Source of the DNA: Prochlorococcus sp. AG-402-G06
GTDB lineage: Bacteria; Cyanobacteriota; Cyanobacteriia; PCC-6307; Cyanobiaceae
Assembly (NCBI GenBank): GCA_003277985.1
Contig: QCHR01000002.1
Location: 62,001-126,000 of the forward strand
Direction: 5' to 3'
DNA length: 64,000 nucleotides
Shown piece after piece: positions 44,347 to 53,540 of the stretch. Both the position numbers and the translations under genes were made by a program. The notes beneath the pieces are model-generated. The model ran no database searches and had not been told where the DNA came from. It saw nothing but the letters and a program-made list of their open reading frames with translations. Numbering within the stretch: the stretch's first letter is position 1; each line of letters opens with the position of its first letter.

Positions 44347-44682
44347 TTAATTTAGGGAATTTTCATACCTTTCAGCAAAACGCATAAATCTTTCAAATTC
44401 TTTTTCTGAACTCCAATGATAAGTAGACTTTACTTCGTTAATATGACTTTCTGAAATTGATAAATCTATTTTTCTAGTTGAGAGTTCACCTTCTTCATCA
44501 ATTAGATACATTTTTTGTATTGATTTATAGTTGTCTAGATTTATTGTTGTTGGCTTATAGAATTTATACACCGCTTTACCTTTCTTTCCATCAATATTTC
44601 TAAATAAACGTATTTCGGGATGATTTATTTCGTTTTTCCCTTTAACGAATTGAATAGCTACATTTTCATTGATGTCTGTCAT
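44347..44682 (-). CDS. psb28: Photosystem II assembly factor Psb28
   Basis: 111 residues. IQFVKGKNEINHPEIRLFRN and YKFYKPTTINLDN, then MYLIDEEGELSTRKID and AERYENSLN, follow the Psb28 pattern closely. Psb28 binds the RC47 intermediate on the cytosolic side during PSII assembly and repair. Same strand as mnmH, 37 bases behind it. Confidence 0.92.
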   Translation of the reverse strand: MTDINENVAIQFVKGKNEINHPEIRLFRNIDGKKGKAVYKFYKPTTINLDNYKSIQKMYLIDEEGELSTRKIDLSISESHINEVKSTYHWSSEKEFERFMRFAERYENSLN

Positions 44683-44719
44683 CTCTTCCTTATTTTATAA
44701 ATTGATATCTTTATAGAAA

Positions 44720-45772
44720 CTATACGGGATTAAGGTTCTCATTAAAGATTTTAATTAAAGCCGATTTATTGTTTAAACCACTAAGGTCAATAGAATTTAT
44801 AGTGTTTGCTTTTTTAAGCTCGTATTCATAACATCTATCATAATAATCCAACATGGCTTCACAGGCTTTGAACCATTCTTTTTTGTCGATGGCAGATAAT
44901 GCTTCTTTTGTTCTTTGTGGTCCTAATCTTTTGCTTATTCTATTTACTGCATCTTTTAACTCGTTTTGAGGATTTTGACTATAAACATTGACTAAATTCT
45001 CAATACGCTCATTCTTTGTTTTAATTATTTCTAGGATCGGCGCTTTTTTCATTTTTGTATACAAACTATTTGGTATGCGACACTTTCCTAGATTAGAACT
45101 TTCAGCTTCTAGCCAAATCTCCATAGCGTTGCTTTGGCGAAACTCATCAAGAGATTCTGCGAGAATATTTTCAAATTGTTGTGTTGAAGGTTGCTTATCC
45201 ATGCCTAGTGAGCCAAAACTACTTCCTCTATGATTTGCTAATCCCTCTAGATCAATTACATATATATTTTTTCTATTTATGTAATTGAGTAGATCTGTTT
45301 TCCCTGTTCCTGTTTTACCTCCAACAAGTCTTATGGGTAAATCAGCTTCAAATTGATGTAAAACCCATTTTCTATAGCTTTTATATCCACCTTTTAATAA
45401 AAAAGTCTTAATACCAATTGTTCTTGCAAGCCAGGCAAAAGTACTAGATCTCATTCCACCTCTCCAGCAATATATTCGTAATGATTTAAATCCATCTTTA
45501 TTTTCTCTGGATGTTTTTAGTATTTTTTCTAATAATTTCGTAGTGTTTGGAAGTGTTATTTTTAATCCAATCAATATTGCTTTTAGGCGACTTTCTTTCT
45601 TATAGAATTTACCTATTGTCTCTCTTTCCATATCAGAGAACAAAGGGATATTAATAGCCCCTGGGAAATGACCTAGGCAAAATTCGCTGGGACTTCTTAC
45701 ATCAATAATTGGACTGGATAAATTCCGAAAATCCGTTACGGGGTAACCCGAATTGGTAGCTTTCTCTGACAT
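44720..45772 (-). CDS. mnmH: tRNA 2-selenouridine synthase (MnmH/YbbB)
   Basis: 350 residues. An N-terminal rhodanese domain (PIIDVRSPSEFCLGHFPGAI; catalytic cysteine in YCWRGGMRSS, ~100) is joined to a P-loop domain (VGGKTGTGKTDLLNYI, ~150-165). The enzyme modifies wobble uridine of some tRNAs, exchanging S for Se via a geranylated intermediate. No selD is in this window, so selenium supply is not shown. Divergent from gun4, 39 bases apart. Confidence 0.9.
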   Translation of the reverse strand: MSEKATNSGYPVTDFRNLSSPIIDVRSPSEFCLGHFPGAINIPLFSDMERETIGKFYKKESRLKAILIGLKITLPNTTKLLEKILKTSRENKDGFKSLRIYCWRGGMRSSTFAWLARTIGIKTFLLKGGYKSYRKWVLHQFEADLPIRLVGGKTGTGKTDLLNYINRKNIYVIDLEGLANHRGSSFGSLGMDKQPSTQQFENILAESLDEFRQSNAMEIWLEAESSNLGKCRIPNSLYTKMKKAPILEIIKTKNERIENLVNVYSQNPQNELKDAVNRISKRLGPQRTKEALSAIDKKEWFKACEAMLDYYDRCYEYELKKANTINSIDLSGLNNKSALIKIFNENLNPV

Positions 45773-45811
45773 AGTATTAGTGCTTAGGTCATTTCAGGCC
45801 TGCAGTAGATC

Positions 45812-46528
45812 ATGACTGAAGAAAAATCACATCCAAATAAAGAAAGCATAGAAGATTCTTTGGAGTCTTTTAGGAAAGCTTCAGAAAGGAAACGACTTAG
45901 TTTATTGAATGCTTTAGAGGAACGAGTAGAGGAGCTTCTTGGTATGGGTCCGTCTTTAATGTGTGGATTTGATCCTGGAATTTGCGACTGGTCTCCAGGT
46001 TTTATTTTGCAACTTATTCATAAAACCGATGAAAATTTCATAAAAAATAATCTCAACTGTAATGATCTCTCTTGGTTTAATGCTCCATCGCAGGTTGGTA
46101 TTGATTATTCACCTCTTCAGCGATATTTATTGGATGAAAGTTTTGAGGATGCTGACCGTTTTACAAGCTCAAAACTTAGAGAGCTCGCTGGAGAAAAAGC
46201 TGTAAGTAGGGGATATGTTTATTTTTCTGAGGTTGAAAAAATACCTTCTGTTGATTTGTCAACTTTGAATAAACTATGGATTGTTTACTCCAGAGGTAAA
46301 TTTGGCTTCACAGTTCAAGCAAAAATATTAGATTCATTAGGTGGAAGATATGACAAGCTTTGGCCTCGAATAGGTTGGAAAAAAGATGGAATATGGACTA
46401 GATATCCTAAAGCATTTAATTGGTCAATTGAAGCTCCAAATGGTCATATGCCATTGGTTAATCAATTAAGAGGTGTTCGATTGATGGATGCCTTGCTAAA
46501 TCATCATGGATTAAGAGACGAAAGCTAA
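45812..46528 (+). CDS. gun4: Gun4-type porphyrin-binding protein
   Basis: 238 residues. The C-terminal Gun4 core is clear: PLQRYLLDESFEDADRFTSS, FSEVEKIPSVDLSTLNKLWI, YDKLWPRIGWKKDGIWTRYP and FNWSIEAPNGHMPLVNQLRG. An N-terminal helical region (~1-80) matches the four-helix domain. Gun4 binds protoporphyrin IX and Mg-protoporphyrin and activates Mg-chelatase ChlH. Start ATG 45812. Confidence 0.9.
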   Translation: MTEEKSHPNKESIEDSLESFRKASERKRLSLLNALEERVEELLGMGPSLMCGFDPGICDWSPGFILQLIHKTDENFIKNNLNCNDLSWFNAPSQVGIDYSPLQRYLLDESFEDADRFTSSKLRELAGEKAVSRGYVYFSEVEKIPSVDLSTLNKLWIVYSRGKFGFTVQAKILDSLGGRYDKLWPRIGWKKDGIWTRYPKAFNWSIEAPNGHMPLVNQLRGVRLMDALLNHHGLRDES

Positions 46529-46657
46529 CTATTTAATTATTAATGTTGAATTTTTTCTCAATGGATACTATTTATGACTTAAGTTTAAAATATGTTTTTA
46601 ATTCCTAGATTAATTTTTCGATTAAAAGATTAATTTAAAAGAATTTTTTAATTAATT

Positions 46658-47050
46658 GTGGAGCCTTCTAAAAATTGGGCTGTCTTTATTCATCCCTCTA
46701 CTTTAAAACTAGCATCATTTGTAGAAACTCTTTTAGAGCCTGTCATATGTAAAGAAACAGCAAAAAGGATCGAATTGGGATTACATGAGGCTCTTGTTAA
46801 CGCAGTAGTCCATGGCAACTTGTCTAATCCTAATAAAGTTATTCGTGTTAGAAGAATTCTTACTCCAAACTGGTTTATTTGGCAAATTCAAGATGAAGGA
46901 ATAGGCATAATTAAAAATAAAAGGGTAAGTTCTTTACCTTTGAAAATTGATGAAAATAGTGGAAGAGGAATATATTTAATTCATAAGTGTTTTGATGATG
47001 TTAGATGGAGTAGAAAAGGGAATAGACTTCAGCTATCACTAAAGAAATAA
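46658..47050 (+). CDS. Anti-sigma-factor-like ATPase (RsbW-type HATPase)
   Basis: 130 residues. GHKL ATP-binding motifs are complete: N-box GLHEALVNAVVHGN (~43-56), G1 QDEGIGI (~82), G2 ENSGRGIYLIHKCFDD (~106). Such proteins phosphorylate anti-anti-sigma partners or bind sigma factors. No STAS-domain partner is adjacent. Starts with GTG 46658. It converges on the DUF6439-like gene. Confidence 0.85.
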   Translation: MEPSKNWAVFIHPSTLKLASFVETLLEPVICKETAKRIELGLHEALVNAVVHGNLSNPNKVIRVRRILTPNWFIWQIQDEGIGIIKNKRVSSLPLKIDENSGRGIYLIHKCFDDVRWSRKGNRLQLSLKK

Positions 47051-47054
47051 GTCT

Positions 47055-47312
47055 CTAGTGCCCTTTACATCCATTATCCTTTATTTCTTCTTTTATCCAT
47101 AATATTGCTTGATTAAGTAAGTCTTCTATCTCTGCTTCATCGCCATCATTAATTAATTGTGAAATTGCGGAAATAATTAATTCAGCGCTTCTTCTATGTT
47201 TGTTTCCCCTATATCTATGCCAGTTATAATTATCTAGACTAATTTCTTTATGGAGCTCTTTTGTAAGTAGATGTACTTTTTCCGGCCAATTGTATTTATT
47301 AGTTTGTATCAT
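47055..47312 (-). CDS. DUF6439-like small protein, 85 aa
   Basis: Helical, soluble. NYNWHRYRGNKHRRSAELII and DLLNQAILWIKEEIKDNGCK fit a conserved small cyanobacterial family that I know as DUF6439; the name is from memory and less certain than the conservation. Follows the methyltransferase on the same strand by 50 bases. Function unknown. Confidence 0.65.
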   Translation of the reverse strand: MIQTNKYNWPEKVHLLTKELHKEISLDNYNWHRYRGNKHRRSAELIISAISQLINDGDEAEIEDLLNQAILWIKEEIKDNGCKGH

Positions 47313-47362
47313 AATTATTTTTTTTGAGAGATTTTTTTGTCATGATTATTACTAAAATAAAG

Positions 47363-48424
47363 TTAAATTGGCTTGTTTGCTTTCCATACTTTAGTCATGA
47401 AATGAGATTCAGAAGTTATTGAAGAAAATCCACTCTCTTCTAATCTTAAGTTTATGTTGTCTACTATGTAGTCTCTATAAAAAGGTTCGTGAAATATTTT
47501 ATGAAAGTTTTCCATTATTGGAGTAAATTTTGGAGAATCTTCAATTTGAATCGAGTCGGCAAGAACAAGAGTTCCTCCAGGTTCTAATAATCTAAAGCAT
47601 TCGTTCAGAACATTCTGGCGAGCATCTCTTGGTAGTTCGTGAAAAAGAAAAACACAAGTTAATGCTTGAAAACTTGCTGATGAATAGGGCATTTGTTCTG
47701 CATTCCCTTTGGTTAGTTGAACAAGATCACCGCTTCTGGAACTTAGATATTTACTTGCCTGCTTAAGGTATGAACCTGATAAATCTAAACCATAAAGTTC
47801 TACTTCAGGCAATGCACTTTGTATTTGCTGGAGTGTTCTCCCAGTTCCAGTCGCGATATCTAAAACTTTTACTTTCTTTAAGTCTTCAGATAAATATTTT
47901 TTTAGCCCTCTCTTCAATGGAGATAAAACTCTTCTTCTCATAGAATCTGCTGTTCCATTAAAAAGAATTTCAACTTGTAAATCATAAATTTCAGCAGAAT
48001 GATCGCTTAAGTAACCATCAGTTTGGTGGTGAAAATTTTGCAAATAATAATCAGGGTAATCTTCCTCATTTACATCTCTAGGGATTTCTCTGGTTTTATT
48101 TTTTTTACGCCTCTGCCAAGTTTGGGGCATATCTAGCCAAACTAAAGGATATTTCTTTGCCCATTCCAACCAAGGAGCTTCGAATAGTTGTGATTTTGGG
48201 TAAATGCCTGCCTCTGCTTCTTGCCAATCAATAGCTTCTAGATTTTCCATTGAGCGTCTAATTTCTTTTATTAGATCTTGATTGATTGGAAATTTTCCTG
48301 GAGCTGCTTCAGGTGCAAACACTTCCATTAACTTTGTACTTAACTCTTTGTGAGCTAACCCAGCAAGTGTTTTTCCCTGTTGAAGAGTATGGTATGCAAT
48401 TTTTTTAAGGCTTGGCGTCGCCAT
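47363..48424 (-). CDS. SAM-dependent methyltransferase with long N-terminal extension
   Basis: 353 residues. The class I core occupies ~185-320: motif I VKVLDIATGTGRTLQQI, acidic strand LYGLDLSGSYLKQAS, motif IV CVFLFHELPR, and post-motif RLLEPGGTLVLADSI. Residues 1-180 are a helical extension with DYYLQNFHHQTDGYLSDHSA, which occurs in this cyanobacterial group and may help bind substrate. The core resembles UbiE/MPBQ-type enzymes, so a quinone or lipid substrate is possible. Downstream of glnA, separated by its terminator. Confidence 0.82.
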   Translation of the reverse strand: MATPSLKKIAYHTLQQGKTLAGLAHKELSTKLMEVFAPEAAPGKFPINQDLIKEIRRSMENLEAIDWQEAEAGIYPKSQLFEAPWLEWAKKYPLVWLDMPQTWQRRKKNKTREIPRDVNEEDYPDYYLQNFHHQTDGYLSDHSAEIYDLQVEILFNGTADSMRRRVLSPLKRGLKKYLSEDLKKVKVLDIATGTGRTLQQIQSALPEVELYGLDLSGSYLKQASKYLSSRSGDLVQLTKGNAEQMPYSSASFQALTCVFLFHELPRDARQNVLNECFRLLEPGGTLVLADSIQIEDSPKFTPIMENFHKIFHEPFYRDYIVDNINLRLEESGFSSITSESHFMTKVWKANKPI

Positions 48425-48497
48425 AAACCGTTCAATATTTTATGTATTATCTAACAGATTTGATTGATTAGTGACGAATCAACTAATAAAAAATTAA

Positions 48498-48523
48498 GGT
48501 CTATGCACATTTGTGTATAGACC
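48498..48523 (-). terminator. Rho-independent terminator of glnA
   Basis: Arms GGTCTATACACA and TGTGCATAGACC (minus strand) pair over 12 bases with one G-U pair, and on the minus strand are followed by TTAATTTTTTATT. Placed 37 bases after the glnA stop and 74 bases before the next gene. Confidence 0.75.
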
Positions 48524-48560
48524 TAGTGGTTATTCTAAGAATTAATCTATGAAACTTTGA

Positions 48561-49982
48561 TCAAGCGTCATAGTACATAGTAAATTCATGTGGATGAGGT
48601 CTTTGTCTGAGCTGTTGAACTTCTTCGTATTTTAGATCTATCCAGTTATCAATAAAATCGGTAGTAAATACTCCCCCTTCAATTAAATATTTGTTGTCGT
48701 TTTTTAATGCCTCCAAAGCATCATTCAATGAGGAAGGAACAGTATCTATTTTTGATAATTCATCTGATGGGAGTTCAAAAAGGTCAACATCAACTCCATC
48801 TCCCGGATCAATTTGATTCTTGATTCCATCGATACCTGCCATCATCATTGCTGAAAAAGCAATGTAAGGGTTAGCTAAGGCATCACCCGAGCGGAATTCA
48901 AGTCTTTTGGCTTTTGGACTTGGTCCGGTTAAAGGAATTCTCACGGCAGCCGATCGATTACCTTGTGAATAAACTAAATTTACGGGTGCTTCGAAACCAG
49001 GAACTAATCTTTTGTAGCTATTCGTGGTTGGATTTGTAAATGCTAGAAAAGAAGGCGCATGCTTTAGGATTCCACCTATGTACCATTTAGCTGTTTGAGA
49101 TAAATTGGCGTAAGTACCCTCTCCATAAAATAAGGGTTGACCGCCTTTCCACAAACTTTGGTGAACATGCATTCCTGTCCCATTGTCATTGAAGACTGGT
49201 TTAGGCATAAAAGTTGCAGTCTTTCCATATTTTTTAGCAACATTCCTGACGATGTATTTGTAAATCATTACATTGTCAGCGGCGTTAATTAGAGGAGCAA
49301 ATTTCATTCCCAATTCATGTTGCCCAGCTCCTGCTACTTCATGGTGATGTTTCTCAATTGGTATTCCCAATTCGCCCATCAGTAGAAGCATCTCAGATCT
49401 CATGTCTTGAGCAGTGTCATTAGGAGAGACTGGGAAGTATCCTTCTTTTAGTTGAATTTTGTATCCAAGGTTTCCACCTTCCTCTACCCTCCCTGTATTC
49501 CATGGGGCTTCTATGGTATCTACGCTATAAAAACTTCCACCTTCCCCTGAGTTATATCGGACATCATCAAAAATAAAGAATTCTGGTTCAGGGCCGAAGA
49601 ATGCAGCATCTGCAACACTTGTACTTCCTAAATAATCCAATGCTTTTTGTGCCAATGCTCTTGGACATCTGGCATAGGGCTCTCCGCTTCTTGGCTCTTG
49701 AATTGAGCAAATCAAGCTGAGAGTTTTATGATGGTAAAAAGGGTCTATCCAGCTTGTTGAAGGATCTGGAACCATCGCCATATCTGATTCGTTTATGGCT
49801 TTCCAACCGCGAATGGAAGACCCATCAAAAGCGAGTCCTTCTGTAAAAGAGCTTTCTTCAATGAGATCTGAAGCTACGGTTAAATGTTGCCACTTCCCAT
49901 GTAAGTCAGTGAATTTTAAATCTATTAGCTCAATGCCCTCATCCTTAATTTGACGAAGAACATCTTGAGAGGTCTTGCTCAT
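48561..49982 (-). CDS. glnA: Glutamine synthetase type I
   Basis: 473 residues from ATG 49982, the standard GSI length; an upstream TTG (50000) would add six residues. Marks: [20 protein letters not shown] near the start, [48 protein letters not shown], and the loop [20 protein letters not shown]. Central enzyme of ammonium assimilation, dodecameric. A candidate NtcA site lies upstream and a strong terminator downstream, so it is monocistronic. Confidence 0.97.
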   Translation of the reverse strand: MSKTSQDVLRQIKDEGIELIDLKFTDLHGKWQHLTVASDLIEESSFTEGLAFDGSSIRGWKAINESDMAMVPDPSTSWIDPFYHHKTLSLICSIQEPRSGEPYARCPRALAQKALDYLGSTSVADAAFFGPEPEFFIFDDVRYNSGEGGSFYSVDTIEAPWNTGRVEEGGNLGYKIQLKEGYFPVSPNDTAQDMRSEMLLLMGELGIPIEKHHHEVAGAGQHELGMKFAPLINAADNVMIYKYIVRNVAKKYGKTATFMPKPVFNDNGTGMHVHQSLWKGGQPLFYGEGTYANLSQTAKWYIGGILKHAPSFLAFTNPTTNSYKRLVPGFEAPVNLVYSQGNRSAAVRIPLTGPSPKAKRLEFRSGDALANPYIAFSAMMMAGIDGIKNQIDPGDGVDVDLFELPSDELSKIDTVPSSLNDALEALKNDNKYLIEGGVFTTDFIDNWIDLKYEEVQQLRQRPHPHEFTMYYDA

Positions 49983-50046
49983 GATGAATTTGATTTGCAA
50001 CAGAGATACTTAATTATGAACGTAATAAGCGATTGAATCTCTTTTT

Positions 50047-50060
50047 GTATTAAGAAGCAC
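50047..50060 (-). promoter_or_regulatory. Candidate NtcA-binding site upstream of glnA
   Basis: On the minus strand GTG-N8-TAC, one base off the NtcA consensus GTA-N8-TAC. A -10-like TATTAC starts 20 bases downstream, close to the 22-23-base spacing of NtcA-activated promoters; a CATAAT follows. glnA is a classic NtcA target in cyanobacteria. Confidence 0.5.
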
Positions 50061-50207
50061 TTTTTTTAGACTTTTAACAGAAAACTTTGATTAATTTTTG
50101 TCTTCTAACGCAAATCTAACAAATTCCTATTGCAATACCTAAAAAAAACACCCCGACTTTGCCTATCGCCTTTTAGGCTCAGAAGATATATAAAGCAATC
50201 TGTTTTC

Positions 50208-51368
50208 TTGGCCACTCAAATTCTTCCTTCTGTTGATAATCAACATCGTAAAGATTTTGGTCCAACTGTATCTCCTGAAAGGTTATTGCTTGGGCCAGGT
50301 CCATCAAATGCAGATCCTGCTGTTTTGAAAGCGCTCTCTCAGCCTCCCATTGGTCATTTGGACCCTTTTTATGTGGACTTGATGAGTGAGGTTCAAGAGT
50401 TGCTTAGATATGCTTGGCAAACTAGCAATCGATTAACACTTCCAATGAGTGGTACTGGAAGTGCCGCAATGGAAGCAACATTGGCGAATGTTGTTGAGCC
50501 CGAAGATACGGTTTTAGTTGCAATTAAAGGATATTTCGGACATCGACTTGCTGATATGGCAAGTCGATATAAGGCAAATGTAGAAACCATTCAGAAAGAT
50601 TGGGGTAATGCATTTTCACTTGAGGAAATAGAAGTTGCACTGAAAAAACATACCCCAGCTGTTTTGGCGATTGTTCATGCAGAAACTTCAACTGGTGTTT
50701 GTCAACCTATGGATGGAATTGGTGATTTATGTAGAAAATATAATTGTTTATTACTTGTCGATACAGTAACTTCTTTGGGAGGCGTTCCTCTTTATTTGGA
50801 TGAGTGGAAAATTGATTTGGCTTACAGTTGCAGTCAAAAAGGATTAAGTTGCCCTCCAGGATTAGGTCCTTTTTCTATGAATGAGAGAGCTGAAAATAAA
50901 ATGAGTAATAGAAAAGATAAAGTTCCTAACTGGTATCTAGACGTATCTTTACTAAATAAATATTGGGGAAGTGATCGAGTATATCATCATACTGCTCCCG
51001 TAAATATGAATTTTGGCATTCGAGAAGCGCTTAGATTGTTGGCTGAAGAAGGATTGGAAGTTTCATGGGATAGACATAGAAAAAATGCCAAATCTCTCTG
51101 GAATTCTTTAGAAAATATTGGTTTGGAATTACACGTTAAAGAAGAATTGAGGTTACCTACGCTAACAACAGTCAAAATACCTGAAGGTATTGATGGCAAA
51201 GCTTTTACTAAACATTTACTAAATAATTTTGGAGTTGAGATAGGTGGTGGTCTTGGTGATCTGGCTGGAAAAGTATGGAGAATTGGTTTGATGGGATACA
51301 ATTCGACTTCTACTAATGTAGATAAAATAATAAATATTTTTGAAACGGAATTACCTAAGTTTAGATAA
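50208..51368 (+). CDS. Class V aminotransferase (alanine/serine-glyoxylate type)
   Basis: 386 residues from TTG 50208 (MATQILPS-like start); the frame is open to 50130. Marks: RLLLGPGPSNADPAVLKALS, SGTGSAAMEATLANVVEP, VHAETSTGVCQPMDGI, VDTVTSLGG, and the PLP lysine in YSCSQKGLSCPPGLGP. Such enzymes convert glyoxylate to glycine in photorespiration, using serine or alanine. Its end overlaps tadA (opposite strand) by 18 bases. Confidence 0.88.
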   Translation: MATQILPSVDNQHRKDFGPTVSPERLLLGPGPSNADPAVLKALSQPPIGHLDPFYVDLMSEVQELLRYAWQTSNRLTLPMSGTGSAAMEATLANVVEPEDTVLVAIKGYFGHRLADMASRYKANVETIQKDWGNAFSLEEIEVALKKHTPAVLAIVHAETSTGVCQPMDGIGDLCRKYNCLLLVDTVTSLGGVPLYLDEWKIDLAYSCSQKGLSCPPGLGPFSMNERAENKMSNRKDKVPNWYLDVSLLNKYWGSDRVYHHTAPVNMNFGIREALRLLAEEGLEVSWDRHRKNAKSLWNSLENIGLELHVKEELRLPTLTTVKIPEGIDGKAFTKHLLNNFGVEIGGGLGDLAGKVWRIGLMGYNSTSTNVDKIINIFETELPKFR

Positions 51369-51818
51369 TAAATTTTCTCTAGATAAAACTCTTTTGTCTT
51401 TAAACCAATCCACGATTATCTTTCTAGATTCCTCTTCCATTATTCCTCTTTCAATCAACATGTTGTGATGGGCACTTTTATGCTCTGCAAGATTAATTGT
51501 TCCACCTAATGCCCCTCTCTTTGGGTCTTCAGATCCATAGATAATCCTACCCATTCTCGCTTGTATTAAAGCGCCTGCGCACATTGGACATGGCTCCAGA
51601 TTTACTATCAATGTACAATCATTAAATCTCCAATCATTATTTATCCAAGAAGCTTGTCTGAGCGCTACTAACTCAGCATGACCTAAAGGATCTTTCATTG
51701 CCTCTCTCCTATTCCCTCCATATCCGATACATCTACCTCTTTTGTCAAGAATAACTGCAGCAATAGGAACTTCTCCTCTCTCGCCAACAAGTTTTGCTTT
51801 GATTAGCAATCTTGACAT
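51351..51818 (-). CDS. tadA: tRNA-specific adenosine deaminase
   Basis: 155 residues. Zinc-deaminase motifs GHAELVALRQA (catalytic Glu) and LNLEPCPMCAGALIQARMGR; also GALGGTINLAEH typical of TadA. It makes inosine at the wobble position of tRNA-Arg. I chose ATG 51818 (MSRLLIKAKLVGERGEVPIA), which matches the family's start; the frame extends to a TTG at 51890 that would add 24 residues. Confidence 0.9.
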   Translation of the reverse strand: MSRLLIKAKLVGERGEVPIAAVILDKRGRCIGYGGNRREAMKDPLGHAELVALRQASWINNDWRFNDCTLIVNLEPCPMCAGALIQARMGRIIYGSEDPKRGALGGTINLAEHKSAHHNMLIERGIMEEESRKIIVDWFKDKRVLSRENLLSKLR

Positions 51819-51970
51819 CCACTTTATTTTTTCTTTTTGACTCAGTGCGATTGGGTTTGACAATTTTTTACGTGTTTGGAGAATTATCAAATAAAATGGT
51901 TATCTAGAGATTAATCATTTCTTTGGTTTGAACTGGATCATCAAATACTACAAATAGAGACTTATTTTCT

Positions 51971-53341
51971 TTGGACCCTTTCGCATCAGCTCACAATTTA
52001 GATAGAGAACTTCATTCTTTACTTGTTCAAGCCTCAAGTAATCTTTGTGATTGGTTTGCCGAATCAGGTAGTCAAGCTCCTATGCCTGATTCATTTAACA
52101 TGCCAGATGTCCATCCAGCGAAACAAGGTGTTTCTAACAAAGTATTATTGAGCGAACTTCGATTATTGATGAATGGCTCCTACCGACCATCTCATCCAGG
52201 ATCACTTGCTCATTTAGATCCACCTCCTCTATCAGCTTCAATCGTAGGAGAGCTGATTTGTGCAGGCTTAAATAATAATCTTCTGGCTGAAGAATTATCC
52301 ACTAGCTTGTCATCTTTGGAAAGAAATCTTTGTAAATGGTTTTGTCAGAATTTGGGTCTTGGGGATTTGTCAGGAGGTGTTGCTGCTAGCGGAGGAAGTT
52401 TAAGTAATTTAATGGCTTTAGTAATGGCAAGAAATATAGCTGGTCTAGAAAGTGATCCTAGTGCTGTCTTTTTTGCAAGTGATGATTGTCATGTCTCCTT
52501 TGCAAAGGCTCTTAGGATTATGGGCCTGAGAGAGGAATCTCTAATAAAAATTCCTACAAACGAAAAGGGTGAATTAGAAATTTCTAGTTTGCGTTCAAGT
52601 TTAAAAAAAATTAAATCTGAGGGGAAGAAATGTTTCGCAGTCGTAGCCACAGCAGGAACCACTGTAAGAGGAGCTATTGATCCACTCTTAGATATTGCTA
52701 AATTTTGCCAAAAAGAAAAAGTTTGGCTTCATGTTGATGGCGCAATTGGTGGGATGTATGGTTTATCAACAATTGCTTCAGAAATTCTTCAAGGCTTAGG
52801 TTCCGCAGACTCCATAACGGTTAATCCACAGAAATTATTAGGTATCCCAAAAACTTCTTCTTTACTACTTGTAGCTAATAAAAACCATCTTTCTTCTACT
52901 TTTTCAACAGGATTACCTTACGCCGAACCAATTACAGGGAATGACTTTCATGGAGGAGAACTTGGAATTCAGGGAACTAGATCAGCCGAGGCATTGAAAT
53001 TGTGGATTGGTTTAAGACATTTGGGTGAAGAGGGGATTGAAAAAATACTTTTGGATTCTATTAAAAGAAGATGTTATTTAGAATCAATAATTGACTCATC
53101 AAAATTTAAAATCATATCAGGACCACTTCATCTTTTGGCTTTAACACCTATCAATTATACTTCCTCTCAAACGACAGATTGGTCTATAAAAACAAGAAGC
53201 TCTTTGTTAGCCAATAAATTTATGCTCTCAAGACCAATGTATGGAGATAGATATTATTTAAAAGCTGTTATGGGAAACCCTAATACTAAATTTGATGATT
53301 TAAAACTTTTAGCTAATCTTATAAATCATTCAATTATTTGA
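51971..53341 (+). CDS. Group II PLP-dependent decarboxylase
   Basis: 456 residues. SGGVAASGGSLSNLMALVMA (~135-154), DDCHVSFAKALRIMG, VVATAGTTVRGAIDPL, LHVDGAIGGMYG, and the PLP lysine in TVNPQKLLGIPKTSS identify a member of the glutamate/diaminobutyrate/tyrosine decarboxylase group. The substrate is not clear; aspartate or 2,4-diaminobutyrate are options. The start is TTG 51971; a TAG stop at 51956 excludes an upstream start. Confidence 0.85.
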   Translation: MDPFASAHNLDRELHSLLVQASSNLCDWFAESGSQAPMPDSFNMPDVHPAKQGVSNKVLLSELRLLMNGSYRPSHPGSLAHLDPPPLSASIVGELICAGLNNNLLAEELSTSLSSLERNLCKWFCQNLGLGDLSGGVAASGGSLSNLMALVMARNIAGLESDPSAVFFASDDCHVSFAKALRIMGLREESLIKIPTNEKGELEISSLRSSLKKIKSEGKKCFAVVATAGTTVRGAIDPLLDIAKFCQKEKVWLHVDGAIGGMYGLSTIASEILQGLGSADSITVNPQKLLGIPKTSSLLLVANKNHLSSTFSTGLPYAEPITGNDFHGGELGIQGTRSAEALKLWIGLRHLGEEGIEKILLDSIKRRCYLESIIDSSKFKIISGPLHLLALTPINYTSSQTTDWSIKTRSSLLANKFMLSRPMYGDRYYLKAVMGNPNTKFDDLKLLANLINHSII

Positions 53342-53348
53342 TTTTTAA

Positions 53349-53540
53349 ATGAATAAGGATTTTTTTAATAAAAAGAATATACTGGCTTTAATAACAGCTT
53401 TAATATCAATTATTATTGGCCTAATTTATTTAGGATTAGTTTTTCTTTTAGATTTAAGAGGACCTATGAGTCCGCCTCCTTCGGAGGCCTTGATCTCGGT
53501 GGTAACTTCTTCTGACTTTTTTCAACCATCGGATCGATAA
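53349..53540 (+). CDS. Small single-helix membrane protein, 63 aa, overlapping a convergent gene
   Basis: ATG 53349, 7 bases after the decarboxylase stop. One hydrophobic helix (~10-34, ILALITALISIIIGLIYLGL) followed by LDLRGPMSPPPSEAL. Its last 77 bases lie over the 3' end of the GTPase gene on the other strand. The hydrophobic part is clearly not a shadow because it lies outside the overlap. Unnamed; I believe it is conserved in picocyanobacteria. Confidence 0.6.
   Translation: MNKDFFNKKNILALITALISIIIGLIYLGLVFLLDLRGPMSPPPSEALISVVTSSDFFQPSDR

Noticed and set aside
49983-50130. Possible glutamine riboswitch in the glnA leader
   Set aside because: The conserved core of the glnA RNA motif was not found; only the NtcA-like site and promoter elements are visible.
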